In this document: piece by piece, positions 43,894 through 52,827 of the stretch
How the letters are laid out: every line of letters begins with the position of its first letter
Numbering within the stretch: position 1 is the first letter of the stretch
Source of the DNA: Streptomyces lateritius
Lineage (GTDB): Bacteria; Actinomycetota; Actinomycetes; Streptomycetales; Streptomycetaceae
DNA length: 62,707 nucleotides
Reading direction: 5' to 3'
Assembly (NCBI RefSeq): GCF_014649715.1
Contig: NZ_BMTO01000013.1
Span: forward strand, 184,873-247,579
Notes under the pieces: model-generated
Told to the model about the DNA's origin: nothing
Databases searched by the model: none
The model's input: the letters and a program-made list of their open reading frames with translations, nothing else
Position numbers and translations under genes: made by a program

Positions 43894-43975
43894 CCGCCTG
43901 GCGAGACCCGAAAACCTTCCTTCCGCTCCCCGCCGTACGGTGGGACGCAACACCAGCACATCAAGGAGATTCCCA

Positions 43976-44977
43976 GTGGCCGAGCTGTTCTACGACGACG
44001 ACGCCGACCTGTCCATCATCCAGGGCCGCAAGGTCGCGGTGATCGGTTACGGCAGCCAGGGCCACGCCCACGCGCTGTCGCTCCGTGACTCGGGTGTCGA
44101 CGTCCGCGTCGGTCTGCACGAGGGCTCCAAGTCCAAGGCCAAGGCCGAGGAGCAGGGCCTGCGCGTGGTCACGCCCGCCGAGGCGGCCGCCGAGGCCTCC
44201 GTCATCATGATCCTCATCCCGGACCCGATCCAGGCCAAGGTCTACGAGGAGTCCGTCAAGGACAACCTGGAGGACGGCGACGCGCTGTTCTTCGCCCATG
44301 GCTTCAACGTCCGCTTCGGCTTCATCAAGCCCCCGGCCAACGTCGACGTCGCCCTGGTCGCCCCTAAGGGCCCGGGCCACCTGGTCCGCCGCCAGTACGA
44401 GGAGGGCCGCGGCGTCCCCGCGATCGCCGCCGTCGAGCAGGACGCGACCGGCAACGCCTTCGCCCTGGCGCTCTCCTACGCCAAGGCCATCGGCGGCACG
44501 CGCGCCGGCGTCATCAAGACGACCTTCACCGAGGAGACCGAGACCGACCTGTTCGGTGAGCAGGCCGTCCTCTGCGGTGGCGCGTCCGCGCTGGTGAAGG
44601 CGGGCTTCGAGACCCTGGTCGAGGCCGGCTACCAGCCGGAGATCGCGTACTTCGAGTGCCTCCACGAGCTGAAGCTCATCGTCGACCTCATGTACGAGGG
44701 CGGCCTGGAGAAGATGCGCTGGTCGGTCTCCGAGACCGCCGAGTGGGGCGACTACATCACCGGCCCGCGCATCATCACCGACGCCACCAAGGCCGAGATG
44801 AAGAAGGTGCTCACCGAGATCCAGGACGGCACGTTCGCCAAGAACTGGATGGACGAGTACCACGGCGGCCTGAAGAAGTACAACGAGTACAAGACCCAGG
44901 ACGAGAAGCACCTCCTGGAGACCACCGGCAAGGAGCTGCGCAAGCTCATGAGCTGGGTGAACGACGAGGAGGCGTAA
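43976..44977 (+). CDS. ilvC: Ketol-acid reductoisomerase
   Basis: This 333-residue class I enzyme isomerises and reduces acetolactate or acetohydroxybutyrate using NADPH and magnesium. The nucleotide loop is IGYGSQGHAHALSLRDSG, and the metal-binding acidic residues lie in EETETDLFGEQ and around CLHELKLIVDLMYEGG. GTG at 43976 has a clean AAGGAGAT site with seven bases spacing. A strong pair of hairpins follows its stop. Confidence 0.97.
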   Translation: MAELFYDDDADLSIIQGRKVAVIGYGSQGHAHALSLRDSGVDVRVGLHEGSKSKAKAEEQGLRVVTPAEAAAEASVIMILIPDPIQAKVYEESVKDNLEDGDALFFAHGFNVRFGFIKPPANVDVALVAPKGPGHLVRRQYEEGRGVPAIAAVEQDATGNAFALALSYAKAIGGTRAGVIKTTFTEETETDLFGEQAVLCGGASALVKAGFETLVEAGYQPEIAYFECLHELKLIVDLMYEGGLEKMRWSVSETAEWGDYITGPRIITDATKAEMKKVLTEIQDGTFAKNWMDEYHGGLKKYNEYKTQDEKHLLETTGKELRKLMSWVNDEEA

Positions 44978-44989
44978 GCCCCGGGCGGA

Positions 44990-45014
44990 GGGGTCGGACG
45001 CTGCGTCCGGCCCC
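44990..45014 (+). terminator. Terminator after ilvC
   Basis: An 11-base-pair stem, GGGGTCGGACG and CGTCCGGCCCC (one G-U pair), has a 3-base loop, 12 bases after the ilvC stop. A second hairpin, GTTGGAC/GTCCAAC with loop ACGCC, follows at 45025-45043. No U-tract follows either. Confidence 0.7.
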
Positions 45015-45095
45015 GTCCCGCATCGTTGGACACGCCGTCCAACCACGGACGGGTGATCCTTCCAACGAGGCGCAGGAAGTGCGCCGAAGCGGCAC

Positions 45096-45101
45096 TACAC
45101 T
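45096..45101 (+). promoter_or_regulatory. Possible serA -10 hexamer
   Basis: TACACT lies in an AT-richer stretch 114 bases before the serA start. I see no good -35 at 17-18 bases upstream, so this is tentative. Confidence 0.3.
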
Positions 45102-45214
45102 CTCAACCACATTCGCGTTCAGGCCCACAGCGTCGTGCGTCTTCCACGCGGCTAGCCCCTCCACCGCCTGCGGCCGTCGGGACGGCCGTCCGCACTGCAT
45201 CTGTGAGGACTCAC

Positions 45215-46804
45215 GTGAGCTCGAAACCTGTCGTACTCATCGCTGAAGAGCTGTCGCCCGCCACCGTCGACGCGCTGGGCCCGGACTTCGAGATCCGGCA
45301 CTGCAACGGCGCCGACCGCGCCGAGCTGCTCCCCGCCATCGCCGATGTGGACGCGATCCTGGTCCGCTCCGCGACCAAGGTCGACGCGGAGGCCATCGCC
45401 GCCGCGAACAAGCTCCGGGTCGTCGCCCGTGCCGGTGTCGGTCTGGACAACGTCGACGTCTCCGCCGCCACCAAGGCCGGCGTGATGGTCGTGAACGCCC
45501 CGACCTCCAACATCGTCACCGCCGCCGAGCTCGCCTGCGGCCTGCTCGTCGCCACCGCCCGCAACATCCCGCAGGCCAACACGGCGCTGAAGAACGGCGA
45601 GTGGAAGCGCTCGAAGTACACGGGCGTCGAGCTGAGCGAGAAGACGCTCGGCGTCGTCGGCCTCGGCCGGATCGGCGTCCTGGTCGCCCAGCGGATGTCC
45701 GCGTTCGGCATGAAGATCGTTGCCTACGACCCCTACGTGCAGCCGGCCCGCGCCGCCCAGATGGGGGTGAAGCTGCTGGCCCTGGACGAGCTCCTGGAGG
45801 TCGCCGACTTCATCACCGTCCACCTGCCGAAGACCCCCGAGACCCTCGGTCTCATCGGTGACGAGGCGCTGCACAAGGTCAAGCCGAGCGTCCGCATCGT
45901 CAACGCCGCGCGCGGCGGGATCGTCGACGAGGCCGCGCTGTTCTCGGCTCTCAAGGAGGGCCGGGTCGCCGGCGCCGGTCTCGACGTGTACGCGAAGGAG
46001 CCCTGCACGGACTCCCCGCTCTTCGAGCTCGACCAGGTCGTCTGCACCCCGCACCTCGGCGCGTCCACGGACGAGGCCCAGGAGAAGGCCGGTATCGCGG
46101 TCGCGCGATCGGTGCGCCTGGCGCTCGCCGGCGAGCTGGTCCCGGACGCGGTCAACGTCCAGGGCGGTGTCATCGCCGAGGACGTCAAGCCGGGCCTGCC
46201 GCTCGCCGAGAAGCTCGGCCGGATCTTCACCGCGCTGGCGGGCGAGGTCGCGGCGCGCCTCGACGTCGAGGTGTACGGCGAGATCACCCAGCACGACGTG
46301 AAGGTGCTCGAACTCTCCGCGCTCAAGGGTGTGTTCGAGGACGTCGTCGACGAGACCGTGTCGTACGTCAACGCCCCGCTGTTCGCGCAGGAGCGCGGTG
46401 TCGAGGTCCGTCTGACGACGAGCTCGGAGTCGCCCGACCACCGCAACGTGGTCACCGTGCGCGGCACGCTCTCGAGCGGCGAGGAGGTCGCGGTCTCCGG
46501 CACGCTGGCCGGCCCCAAGCACCTTCAGAAGATCGTCGCGGTCGGCGACTACGACGTGGACGTCGCCCTCGCCGACCACATGGTGGTCCTGCGCTACGAG
46601 GACCGTCCGGGTGTCGTCGGCACGGTCGGCCGGATCCTCGGCGAGGCCGGACTGAACATCGCGGGCATGCAGGTCGCCCGCGCCGAGGAGGGCGGCGAGG
46701 CGCTCGTCGTCCTCACCGTGGACGACACCGTCCCGGCGGCGGTGCTCGCGGACATCTCCGAGGAGATCGGCGCCGCCTCGGCCCGCTCGGTCAACCTGGT
46801 CTGA
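45215..46804 (+). CDS. serA: Phosphoglycerate dehydrogenase (long ACT-domain form)
   Basis: This 529-residue enzyme starts serine synthesis by oxidising 3-phosphoglycerate. It has the NAD loop VGLGRIGVLVAQRM, the catalytic Arg/Glu/His in NAARGGIVDE, DVYAKEP and CTPHLGAST, an intervening domain (about residues 320-450), and a C-terminal ACT domain (MVVLRYEDRPGVVGTVG). Length and domains match the serine-inhibited actinobacterial form. GTG at 45215 has GAGGAC upstream. The inverted repeat at 46830-46880 follows the stop. Confidence 0.96.
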   Translation: MSSKPVVLIAEELSPATVDALGPDFEIRHCNGADRAELLPAIADVDAILVRSATKVDAEAIAAANKLRVVARAGVGLDNVDVSAATKAGVMVVNAPTSNIVTAAELACGLLVATARNIPQANTALKNGEWKRSKYTGVELSEKTLGVVGLGRIGVLVAQRMSAFGMKIVAYDPYVQPARAAQMGVKLLALDELLEVADFITVHLPKTPETLGLIGDEALHKVKPSVRIVNAARGGIVDEAALFSALKEGRVAGAGLDVYAKEPCTDSPLFELDQVVCTPHLGASTDEAQEKAGIAVARSVRLALAGELVPDAVNVQGGVIAEDVKPGLPLAEKLGRIFTALAGEVAARLDVEVYGEITQHDVKVLELSALKGVFEDVVDETVSYVNAPLFAQERGVEVRLTTSSESPDHRNVVTVRGTLSSGEEVAVSGTLAGPKHLQKIVAVGDYDVDVALADHMVVLRYEDRPGVVGTVGRILGEAGLNIAGMQVARAEEGGEALVVLTVDDTVPAAVLADISEEIGAASARSVNLV

Positions 46805-46829
46805 CGCCTTCAGCGCCTTCAGGGCTCCC

Positions 46830-46883
46830 GTACCCGGCTGCTAGACGATCGTCTTACACGCCCGTCTAGCAGCCGGGTACAGT
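46830..46883 (+). promoter_or_regulatory. TetR promoter-operator in a large inverted repeat
   Basis: Two perfect 18-base arms, GTACCCGGCTGCTAGACG (46830-46847) and its complement (46863-46880), flank 15 bases. The left arm also begins a perfect palindrome AGACGATCGTCT (46843-46854). A promoter runs through it: TTACAC (46854-46859), 18 bases, TACAGT (46878-46883), which puts the transcript start at or next to the ATG at 46890. This fits an autorepressed leaderless TetR gene, and the stem could also terminate serA. Confidence 0.7.
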
Positions 46884-46889
46884 GCTGTC

Positions 46890-47471
46890 ATGGGACATCG
46901 CGAAGATCTGCTCGAAGGCGCCAAGCGCTGCCTCCTGGAGAAGGGCTACGCCCGCACCACAGCCCGCGACGTCGTCGCAGCCTCGGGCACCAACCTCGCC
47001 TCCATCGGCTACCACTACGGCTCCAAGGAGGCCCTGCTCCAGCAGGCGTTCCTCGCGCTGACGGAGGAGTGGGGCAACCAGGTCGGCCCGGCGGGAAGCG
47101 GCGACGGCCGCAAGGAGCTGCCGGCCGACCCGTACCAGCGCTTCCACACCGTCTGGGAGCAGGTCATCGCGGCGGCCGACGCCAGTCGCCCGGTCTGGAA
47201 GCTCCAGACCGAGGTCGTGACCCGCCTCGACGACGACGAGAAGCTCCGTGAGGCGATCAAGGAGCCGCAGCGGGAGGGCCGTCTGGGGATGGCCGAGGTG
47301 TTCCTCGGCCTCGACCCGGAGGCCGACCCCGAGAAGGCCCGGGTCGCCGGGCTGCTCTGTCAGGCGCTCGCGACGGGCGTGATGATCCAGTGGATGGTGG
47401 ACCCGGAGACGGCCCCGACGGCGGACGACCTGACGGAGGGGCTCAAGGTCCTGATGGGGGAGCGCGACTGA
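46890..47471 (+). CDS. TetR-family regulator
   Basis: This 193-residue protein has an N-terminal helix-turn-helix (LEGAKRCLLEKGYARTTARD to ASIGYHYGSKEALLQQAF) and a ligand-binding C-terminus with HTVWEQVIAAADASRPVWKL. Ligand and target beyond itself are unknown; no transporter or enzyme is next to it in the same direction. The ATG lies 6 bases from a TACAGT -10, so the message is probably leaderless, and the operator repeats overlap the promoter. Confidence 0.9.
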   Translation: MGHREDLLEGAKRCLLEKGYARTTARDVVAASGTNLASIGYHYGSKEALLQQAFLALTEEWGNQVGPAGSGDGRKELPADPYQRFHTVWEQVIAAADASRPVWKLQTEVVTRLDDDEKLREAIKEPQREGRLGMAEVFLGLDPEADPEKARVAGLLCQALATGVMIQWMVDPETAPTADDLTEGLKVLMGERD

Positions 47472-47510
47472 CGGAGGAGCGGGACTACCGCGGAGCCGGA
47501 GCCGGTGGGG

Positions 47511-50279
47511 TCAGGTACGGGCCATGAGGCGGACCATCGCCGTGTCGTACCGCGCCCGCAGCCCCACGTCCGCCGACACCCGCAGCAGCGCGCCCAGGGC
47601 CCGTACCGTCCCCTCGTCGTAGCCGAACGACTCCGCCTCGCGCGCCGCGTCCTCCAGCCGCCGGATGCCCTCGGCCTCGTCGCCGAGACCCAGCAGTGCC
47701 TCTCCGGCCGCCGTGAGCAGCAGCACCCGCGAGGCCGCCGAGGCGTCCCAGGGGCTGTCGAGGGCGAGCGCGGCGAGCGCGGTGTCGAGGGCCCGCCGCC
47801 ACTCCCCGGTGTCCAGCCGATGGCGGGCGAGGTGGTGCAGCGCCAGGCGCTCGGTGTGCCGGTCCCCGGAGGCGCGCGCCAGCCCGGCCGCCCGTACGCA
47901 CCCCTCGGCCGCCTCCTCCGGACTGCCGAGCGCCGCCTGCGCCAGCGACAGATTCACCAGCGCGGTCGCCTCCCCGCGCGGATCGTCCGCCAGCGCGGCC
48001 AGCTTGGGGGCCGCCTCCAGATGGACCAGCGCCTCCGCCGTGCGGCCCTCCTCGGTCAGCACCCATCCGAGCAGGGCGAGGACCCGCGCCTCGGCGCGTG
48101 CGTCGCCGTCGGCCCTGGCCGCCTCCAGCGCCATCTCAAGGAGAGGGGTCCAGCCGTCCCTGACCCGCCACACCATCTGCGGCCACAGGGCCAGCACGAT
48201 CCGCCAGGTCCTTCCGTGCAGGCGGGCGGCGTGCGCCGCGGCCGCCGCCAGGGCGAGGTCGTCGCGCTCGGCGGCGTACCAGGCCATGGCCTGCTCGCGG
48301 TCCGTGAACTTCCGTACCGCCGCCGGCCGGCGGAAGTCGTCCGGCAGCGCGAAGCACGACTCGGCGCCCGGCTCGGCGGCATCCGCGGCGGCAAGGGCGG
48401 TGGCCACCATGTGGTCGAGCACGCGGAGGACGGCCTCGGGACCGGCGTCCAGGTCGCGCGCGTAGAGCCGTACGAGATCGTGGAGCGTCCAGCGCCCCGG
48501 CGCCGTCCGGGCGACCAGGTGCGCCGAGGTCAGCACGTCCAGCGCGGCCTCGGCGGTGGCCGGGTCCGTGCCGGCCAGCGCCGCCGTCGTGTACCGGTCG
48601 ACATGCGTCCCGGGGTGGCGGCCCAGGTGGGCGAAGTGGTGCGCGATGTCCTCGGGCAGCCCGCGCACGGTGAGCCTGAGCGCCGCTCGTACACCCGTGT
48701 CCTCCACGTCGAGGAGACTCAGCCGCCGGGACTCGTCGGACAGTGCGGTGCTCATCGCGTTCAGCGACCATTCCGGCTGATCCGCCAGTCTGGCGGCGGC
48801 CACCCGCAGCGCGAGGGGAAGTCCGCCGCACAGCTCGGCGAGGCGCCTGGCGGCCACGGCCTCGGCGAGCACCCGCTCCTTGCCGAGCACCGCGGCGAGC
48901 AGGGCGGTGCCGTCCTCCGCTTCGAGGACGTCCACGGGAACGGGACGGGCCGCGTCGGAGGCGATCAGGCCGCGCAGCCGGTACCGGCTGGTGACCACCG
49001 TGACGCACCGGGCCCCGCCCGGCAGCAGCTCCCTGACCTGCTCGGAGCCGCGCGCGTTGTCGAGTACGACGAGGAGTTGACGGTCGGCGGCGAGTGACCG
49101 GAACAGCGCCGACGCGCCGCTCGTCGACTCGGGGATCCGGCGCGGTGCGACGCCGAGGGCCAGCAGGAACTCGCGCAGCACTTCGAGGTGGGTCGGCTCT
49201 CCGGTGTCGCTGAAGCCGCGCAGGTCGGTGTAGAGCAGGCCGCCGGGGAACAGGGCGCGGTTGCGGTGGGCCCAGTGGACGACGAGGGCCGTCTTCCCGA
49301 CCCCCGCCGGTCCGGTGACCAGACAGACCGGCGCCTCGCCGGCGGCGGCCCGGGACAGCGCGGTGAGTTCACCGGTCCGGCCGTGGAAGCCGCGTGGCAT
49401 ACGGGGGAGGAGGTCGACCGCCTCGGCGGGGCGGGCGGTGGGGGGCGAGGGCGCGGGGTGGCGGTAGGCACTCGGCGACGCCGGCCGTTCACGCGTGGCC
49501 GGCGGCTGGGCCGGAGCCGAAGCGTCCTCCGTGTCGTCGTCCTCCCCGCGCAGGGCCACCGCGTAGGCGTCCGCCAGCTCCCGGCCGGGGTCGACGCCCA
49601 GTTCGTCGGCGAGAAGCCGACGCGTGCGGTGGAACCAGTCGAGCGCCTCCGAGCGGCGCCCCGCGCGCCGCAGCGCCCGCATGAGCGCGGCGGCCAGCGA
49701 TTCGCGCAGCGGATGGGCCTCGGCCTCCGCGCGCAGCACGGCAGCGGCCCGCGCGTGCTCGCCCAGTCGCGTGTACGCCGTGGCGAGCAACTCCACGGTG
49801 GCGAGGCGGAGTTCCTCCAGCGCGTGGGCGGCGGCCTGGAGGGGCTTGCTCGGGTACGCGCCGGTCAGCGCGGGCCCCTGCCAGAGGGAGAGCGCCTCCT
49901 GGTACATCGCCACGGCGTCGGCCGGTGCGGTCTGGCCGCGGGCGAGGGTCACCAGCTCTTCGAAGCGGTGGGCGTCCAGCAGGGTCTGCGGCATCCGCAG
50001 GACGTACGCGGTGCCCTGGGTGACCAGCTCCACGCCGAACGACTCGGCCTCCGCGTCGGCGAGCAGGCCGCGAAGGCGCGACACGTGGCCCTGGATGACG
50101 CTGCGGGCGCGCGGCGGCGGCTCCTCGTCCCACAGGGCGTCCGTCAACCGCTCGACCGGCACGGGACGGTTGGGCCTCAGCAGCAGGGCGGCGAGGAGGC
50201 TGCGCCGCTTGGCGGGGCCGAGTGGCAGTTCACCGGCCCCGGTGGCGACGGAAACCGCTCCGAGCAGCCGGAACTCCAC
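47511..50279 (-). CDS. AfsR/SARP-type regulator with NB-ARC and TPR domains
   Basis: The 922-residue protein has an OmpR-like winged helix (about 1-90, EFRLLGAVSVATGAGELPLG), a bacterial transcriptional activation domain (about 95-240), an NB-ARC ATPase with GPAGVGKTALV and LLVVLDNARG, and a TPR-like C-terminus. This is the AfsR layout of Streptomyces antibiotic and development regulators. GTG at 50279 is chosen because AGGAGGA lies eight bases upstream; an ATG 30 bases further out would contain that site. No biosynthetic cluster is adjacent, so targets are unknown. Confidence 0.88.
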   Translation of the reverse strand: MEFRLLGAVSVATGAGELPLGPAKRRSLLAALLLRPNRPVPVERLTDALWDEEPPPRARSVIQGHVSRLRGLLADAEAESFGVELVTQGTAYVLRMPQTLLDAHRFEELVTLARGQTAPADAVAMYQEALSLWQGPALTGAYPSKPLQAAAHALEELRLATVELLATAYTRLGEHARAAAVLRAEAEAHPLRESLAAALMRALRRAGRRSEALDWFHRTRRLLADELGVDPGRELADAYAVALRGEDDDTEDASAPAQPPATRERPASPSAYRHPAPSPPTARPAEAVDLLPRMPRGFHGRTGELTALSRAAAGEAPVCLVTGPAGVGKTALVVHWAHRNRALFPGGLLYTDLRGFSDTGEPTHLEVLREFLLALGVAPRRIPESTSGASALFRSLAADRQLLVVLDNARGSEQVRELLPGGARCVTVVTSRYRLRGLIASDAARPVPVDVLEAEDGTALLAAVLGKERVLAEAVAARRLAELCGGLPLALRVAAARLADQPEWSLNAMSTALSDESRRLSLLDVEDTGVRAALRLTVRGLPEDIAHHFAHLGRHPGTHVDRYTTAALAGTDPATAEAALDVLTSAHLVARTAPGRWTLHDLVRLYARDLDAGPEAVLRVLDHMVATALAAADAAEPGAESCFALPDDFRRPAAVRKFTDREQAMAWYAAERDDLALAAAAAHAARLHGRTWRIVLALWPQMVWRVRDGWTPLLEMALEAARADGDARAEARVLALLGWVLTEEGRTAEALVHLEAAPKLAALADDPRGEATALVNLSLAQAALGSPEEAAEGCVRAAGLARASGDRHTERLALHHLARHRLDTGEWRRALDTALAALALDSPWDASAASRVLLLTAAGEALLGLGDEAEGIRRLEDAAREAESFGYDEGTVRALGALLRVSADVGLRARYDTAMVRLMART

Positions 50280-50398
50280 TGGGCAACTCCTCCTGGGGGA
50301 AAGCGCCATGTTACTGGAGGGTTCTCGTCGTCACGGGCCGGCTCCGGCTTGGATTCGCCCCCGTGGAGCCGATCGCGGCCGTGCTTTCGGAGCCGTTC

Positions 50399-51631
50399 CT
50401 ACAGCTTCGCCGCCTTGAGCGCCATGTGGAGCAGCAGGCGGTCCTCGCCCGCGTCGAGGTCGAGGCCGGTGAGCTGTTCCACGCGGGAGAGGCGGTAGTA
50501 GAGGGTCTGGCGGTGGATGCCGAGGGCGGCCGCCGTGCGCCCGGCCTGGCCCGCGTGGTCGAGGAACACCTCGGCCGTGCGGGCCAGTTCACCGTGGGCG
50601 GGGCCGAGCAGCGCGCGGACCGCGGGGTCCGGCTCGGCCGCGGGGAGGCCGGTGAGCAGACGGTAGGGGCCGATGGCGGCCCATCGCGCGAGCGGGCCGA
50701 GCGAAGGCTGTGCGGTCGCCGCGCGGGCCGCGGCGCCGGCCTCGCGCCAGGCGGTGTCGAGGGAGGGGAGCCCGCGCCGTGGGTCGGCGACGCCCGCGAC
50801 GGCTTTGGGGCCCGCGGCGTCCCTCAGCTGGTTGGCGGCGGCCGTCGCCGGGGCGAGGTTGTCGGCCGAGCGCAGCCGGATCAGCGCGGCCAGCGCCCGC
50901 GGCGCGGCGGTCGGGCCGGCCGGCTCGTCGCCACCCGCGTGTGCGTCCGCCCCTTCCCTGCCCCCGCTTTTGGCGGAAACGGCGCCGCCCGGGCCGCCCC
51001 ACGGCACCGTGCACAGCGCCGCCGCGCTCGGGACCGTACGGGAGGACGGGCCGTCCTCGTTGGGCCAGGGGGCCACACAGACCAGTGCGTGCAGGCCCTC
51101 CGCGTCCGGGCCCAGCGCCGTGCGCAGGGCCGCGAGCGCCATGTCGTACTGCCAGCCGCGCTCGGCCGTCAGACTCGCCCGCAGTTCCCGGGAGAGGTCG
51201 GCGCCCGCCCGCTCCTCGTCCGCGAGCAGCCCGCCGATCCGGGTCGCGACCTCCATCGCCGCCGTGAGCTGCTCGTGCGTCGGCCCCGGCTCGGCGTCGA
51301 GCAGCCAGACGTAACCGAGGACGACGCCCCGGTGCCGTACCGGCAGACAGATCCGGTCCCGCAGGACGCCCGCGTCCGGGGCCGCCGGGATCCGCACCGG
51401 GCCGGTCGCCCGGGTGATCCCGAACCCCTCGAACCAGGCGCGGACCGCCGGGGTCGACTTCCTGGTCAGGATCGAGCGGGTGCGGACCGGGTCGAGCGCG
51501 GTCTCGTCGAAGAAGCTGTCGCTGTCGTGGGCGCCGAAGGCGATCAGGCCGAAATCCCGGTTCTCCAGCGTCGCCGGAGCGCCGAGCAGCGTCGAGATCT
51601 CGTCCACCAGCTCCTGGTAATCGCCCTTCAC
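50399..51631 (-). CDS. PucR-type regulator, probable proline catabolism regulator
   Basis: The 410-residue protein has an N-terminal sensory region (LLGAPATLENRDFGLIAFG) and the C-terminal PucR helix-turn-helix with TAAALGIHRQTLYYRLSRVE. It is divergent from proline dehydrogenase with about 200 bases between, which makes it the likely regulator of that operon. In S. coelicolor a PucR-type protein called PutR has this position and role; I apply that by synteny. The start is GTG at 51631, with no strong ribosome site. Confidence 0.85.
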   Translation of the reverse strand: MKGDYQELVDEISTLLGAPATLENRDFGLIAFGAHDSDSFFDETALDPVRTRSILTRKSTPAVRAWFEGFGITRATGPVRIPAAPDAGVLRDRICLPVRHRGVVLGYVWLLDAEPGPTHEQLTAAMEVATRIGGLLADEERAGADLSRELRASLTAERGWQYDMALAALRTALGPDAEGLHALVCVAPWPNEDGPSSRTVPSAAALCTVPWGGPGGAVSAKSGGREGADAHAGGDEPAGPTAAPRALAALIRLRSADNLAPATAAANQLRDAAGPKAVAGVADPRRGLPSLDTAWREAGAAARAATAQPSLGPLARWAAIGPYRLLTGLPAAEPDPAVRALLGPAHGELARTAEVFLDHAGQAGRTAAALGIHRQTLYYRLSRVEQLTGLDLDAGEDRLLLHMALKAAKL

Positions 51632-51828
51632 GCGGCCATTCTCGCACCCGAGCGCTCTTCCTTCATACAGATGTCTGAGATGCCGTCCACAGATGCGTGA
51701 CAGCTGTCGATGGCAGAGGATCGGAGCGATCCTTAGGTTTCACGGTGGTTCTTCGTGCTGTTCCCGATATGTTCCGTGGGTTCGGGTACAGCACGTTCTC
51801 TGCACCCCGTTTCTCCAGGAGGTGGCCC

Positions 51829-52797
51829 GTGCTGGGTCCCGTGATCCTCGCCGCGTCCCGCAGCGACAAGATGCGCCGCTTCGTGTCGGCCGCCCCCGGG
51901 ACCAAGCAGGTCGTCGACCGGTTCATCGCCGGTGAGACGGTCGAGGACGTCATCCCGATCGTCCAGGACATCACCGGCCGGGGCCTTGAGGTCACCCTCG
52001 ACGTCGTCGGCGAGGACATCACCACCGTCGAGCAGTCCTACGCCGCCCGGGACGCCTACCTGGAGCTCATCGGCCGCCTCAAGGAACTGGGCCTCGGCGA
52101 GCGCGCCGAGATGTCGGTGAAGCTGTCGATGTTCGGGCAGTCCCTCCCGTCGCTCGCCGGAGGGCCCTCCGGGCCCGCAACCGCGTTCCCGAACGGACAC
52201 GAGCTGGCCCTGGCCAACGTCCGCCCGGTCGTCGAGGCCGCCGCCGAGATCGGCACCACGGTCACCCTCGACGCCGAGGACCACACCACCCTCGACTCGA
52301 TGTTCGCCATCCACCAGGAGCTGCGGAAGGACTTCCCGCAGACCGGCTGCGTCATCCAGGCGTACCTCTTCCGCACCGAGGAGGACGCCCGCCGCCTCGC
52401 CGCCGACGGCTCCCGCGTCCGCATCGTGAAGGGCGCCTACAAGGAGCCGGCGTCCGTCGCCCTCCAGGACAAGCCCGAGATCGACAAGGCGTACGTCCGG
52501 ATCATGAAGATCCTGATGGACGGCGAGGGCTACCCGATGATCGGCTCGCACGACCCGCGGCTCATCTCCATCGGCCAGGAGCTGGCCCGCCGCGCCGGGC
52601 GCAAACTGGACGAGTACGAGTTCCAGATGCTGTACGGCATCCGCAGCGAGGAACAGAACCGTCTCGCCGCCGAGGGGCACCGCATGCGCGTCTACACCGC
52701 CTACGGCACGGACTGGTACGGCTACTTCATGCGCCGCCTCGCGGAGAAGCCGGCCAACCTCCTCTTCTTCGCCCGCTCCATCCTCACCAAGGGCTGA
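51829..52797 (+). CDS. Monofunctional proline dehydrogenase
   Basis: This 322-residue FAD enzyme oxidises proline to P5C. It shows the FAD-binding barrel with VTLDAEDHTTLDSMF, VIQAYLFRTEEDARRL, RIVKGAYKEP, and the substrate-binding EFQMLYGIRSEEQNRL near the C-terminus. GTG at 51829 is strongly supported by AGGAGG six bases upstream; the 200-base region before it is a promoter region shared with the PucR-type gene. P5C dehydrogenase follows 30 bases downstream, so both steps are in one operon. Confidence 0.93.
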   Translation: MLGPVILAASRSDKMRRFVSAAPGTKQVVDRFIAGETVEDVIPIVQDITGRGLEVTLDVVGEDITTVEQSYAARDAYLELIGRLKELGLGERAEMSVKLSMFGQSLPSLAGGPSGPATAFPNGHELALANVRPVVEAAAEIGTTVTLDAEDHTTLDSMFAIHQELRKDFPQTGCVIQAYLFRTEEDARRLAADGSRVRIVKGAYKEPASVALQDKPEIDKAYVRIMKILMDGEGYPMIGSHDPRLISIGQELARRAGRKLDEYEFQMLYGIRSEEQNRLAAEGHRMRVYTAYGTDWYGYFMRRLAEKPANLLFFARSILTKG

Positions 52798-52827
52798 GCC
52801 CACCTCTCACAAGGAGTTACGAGACTC

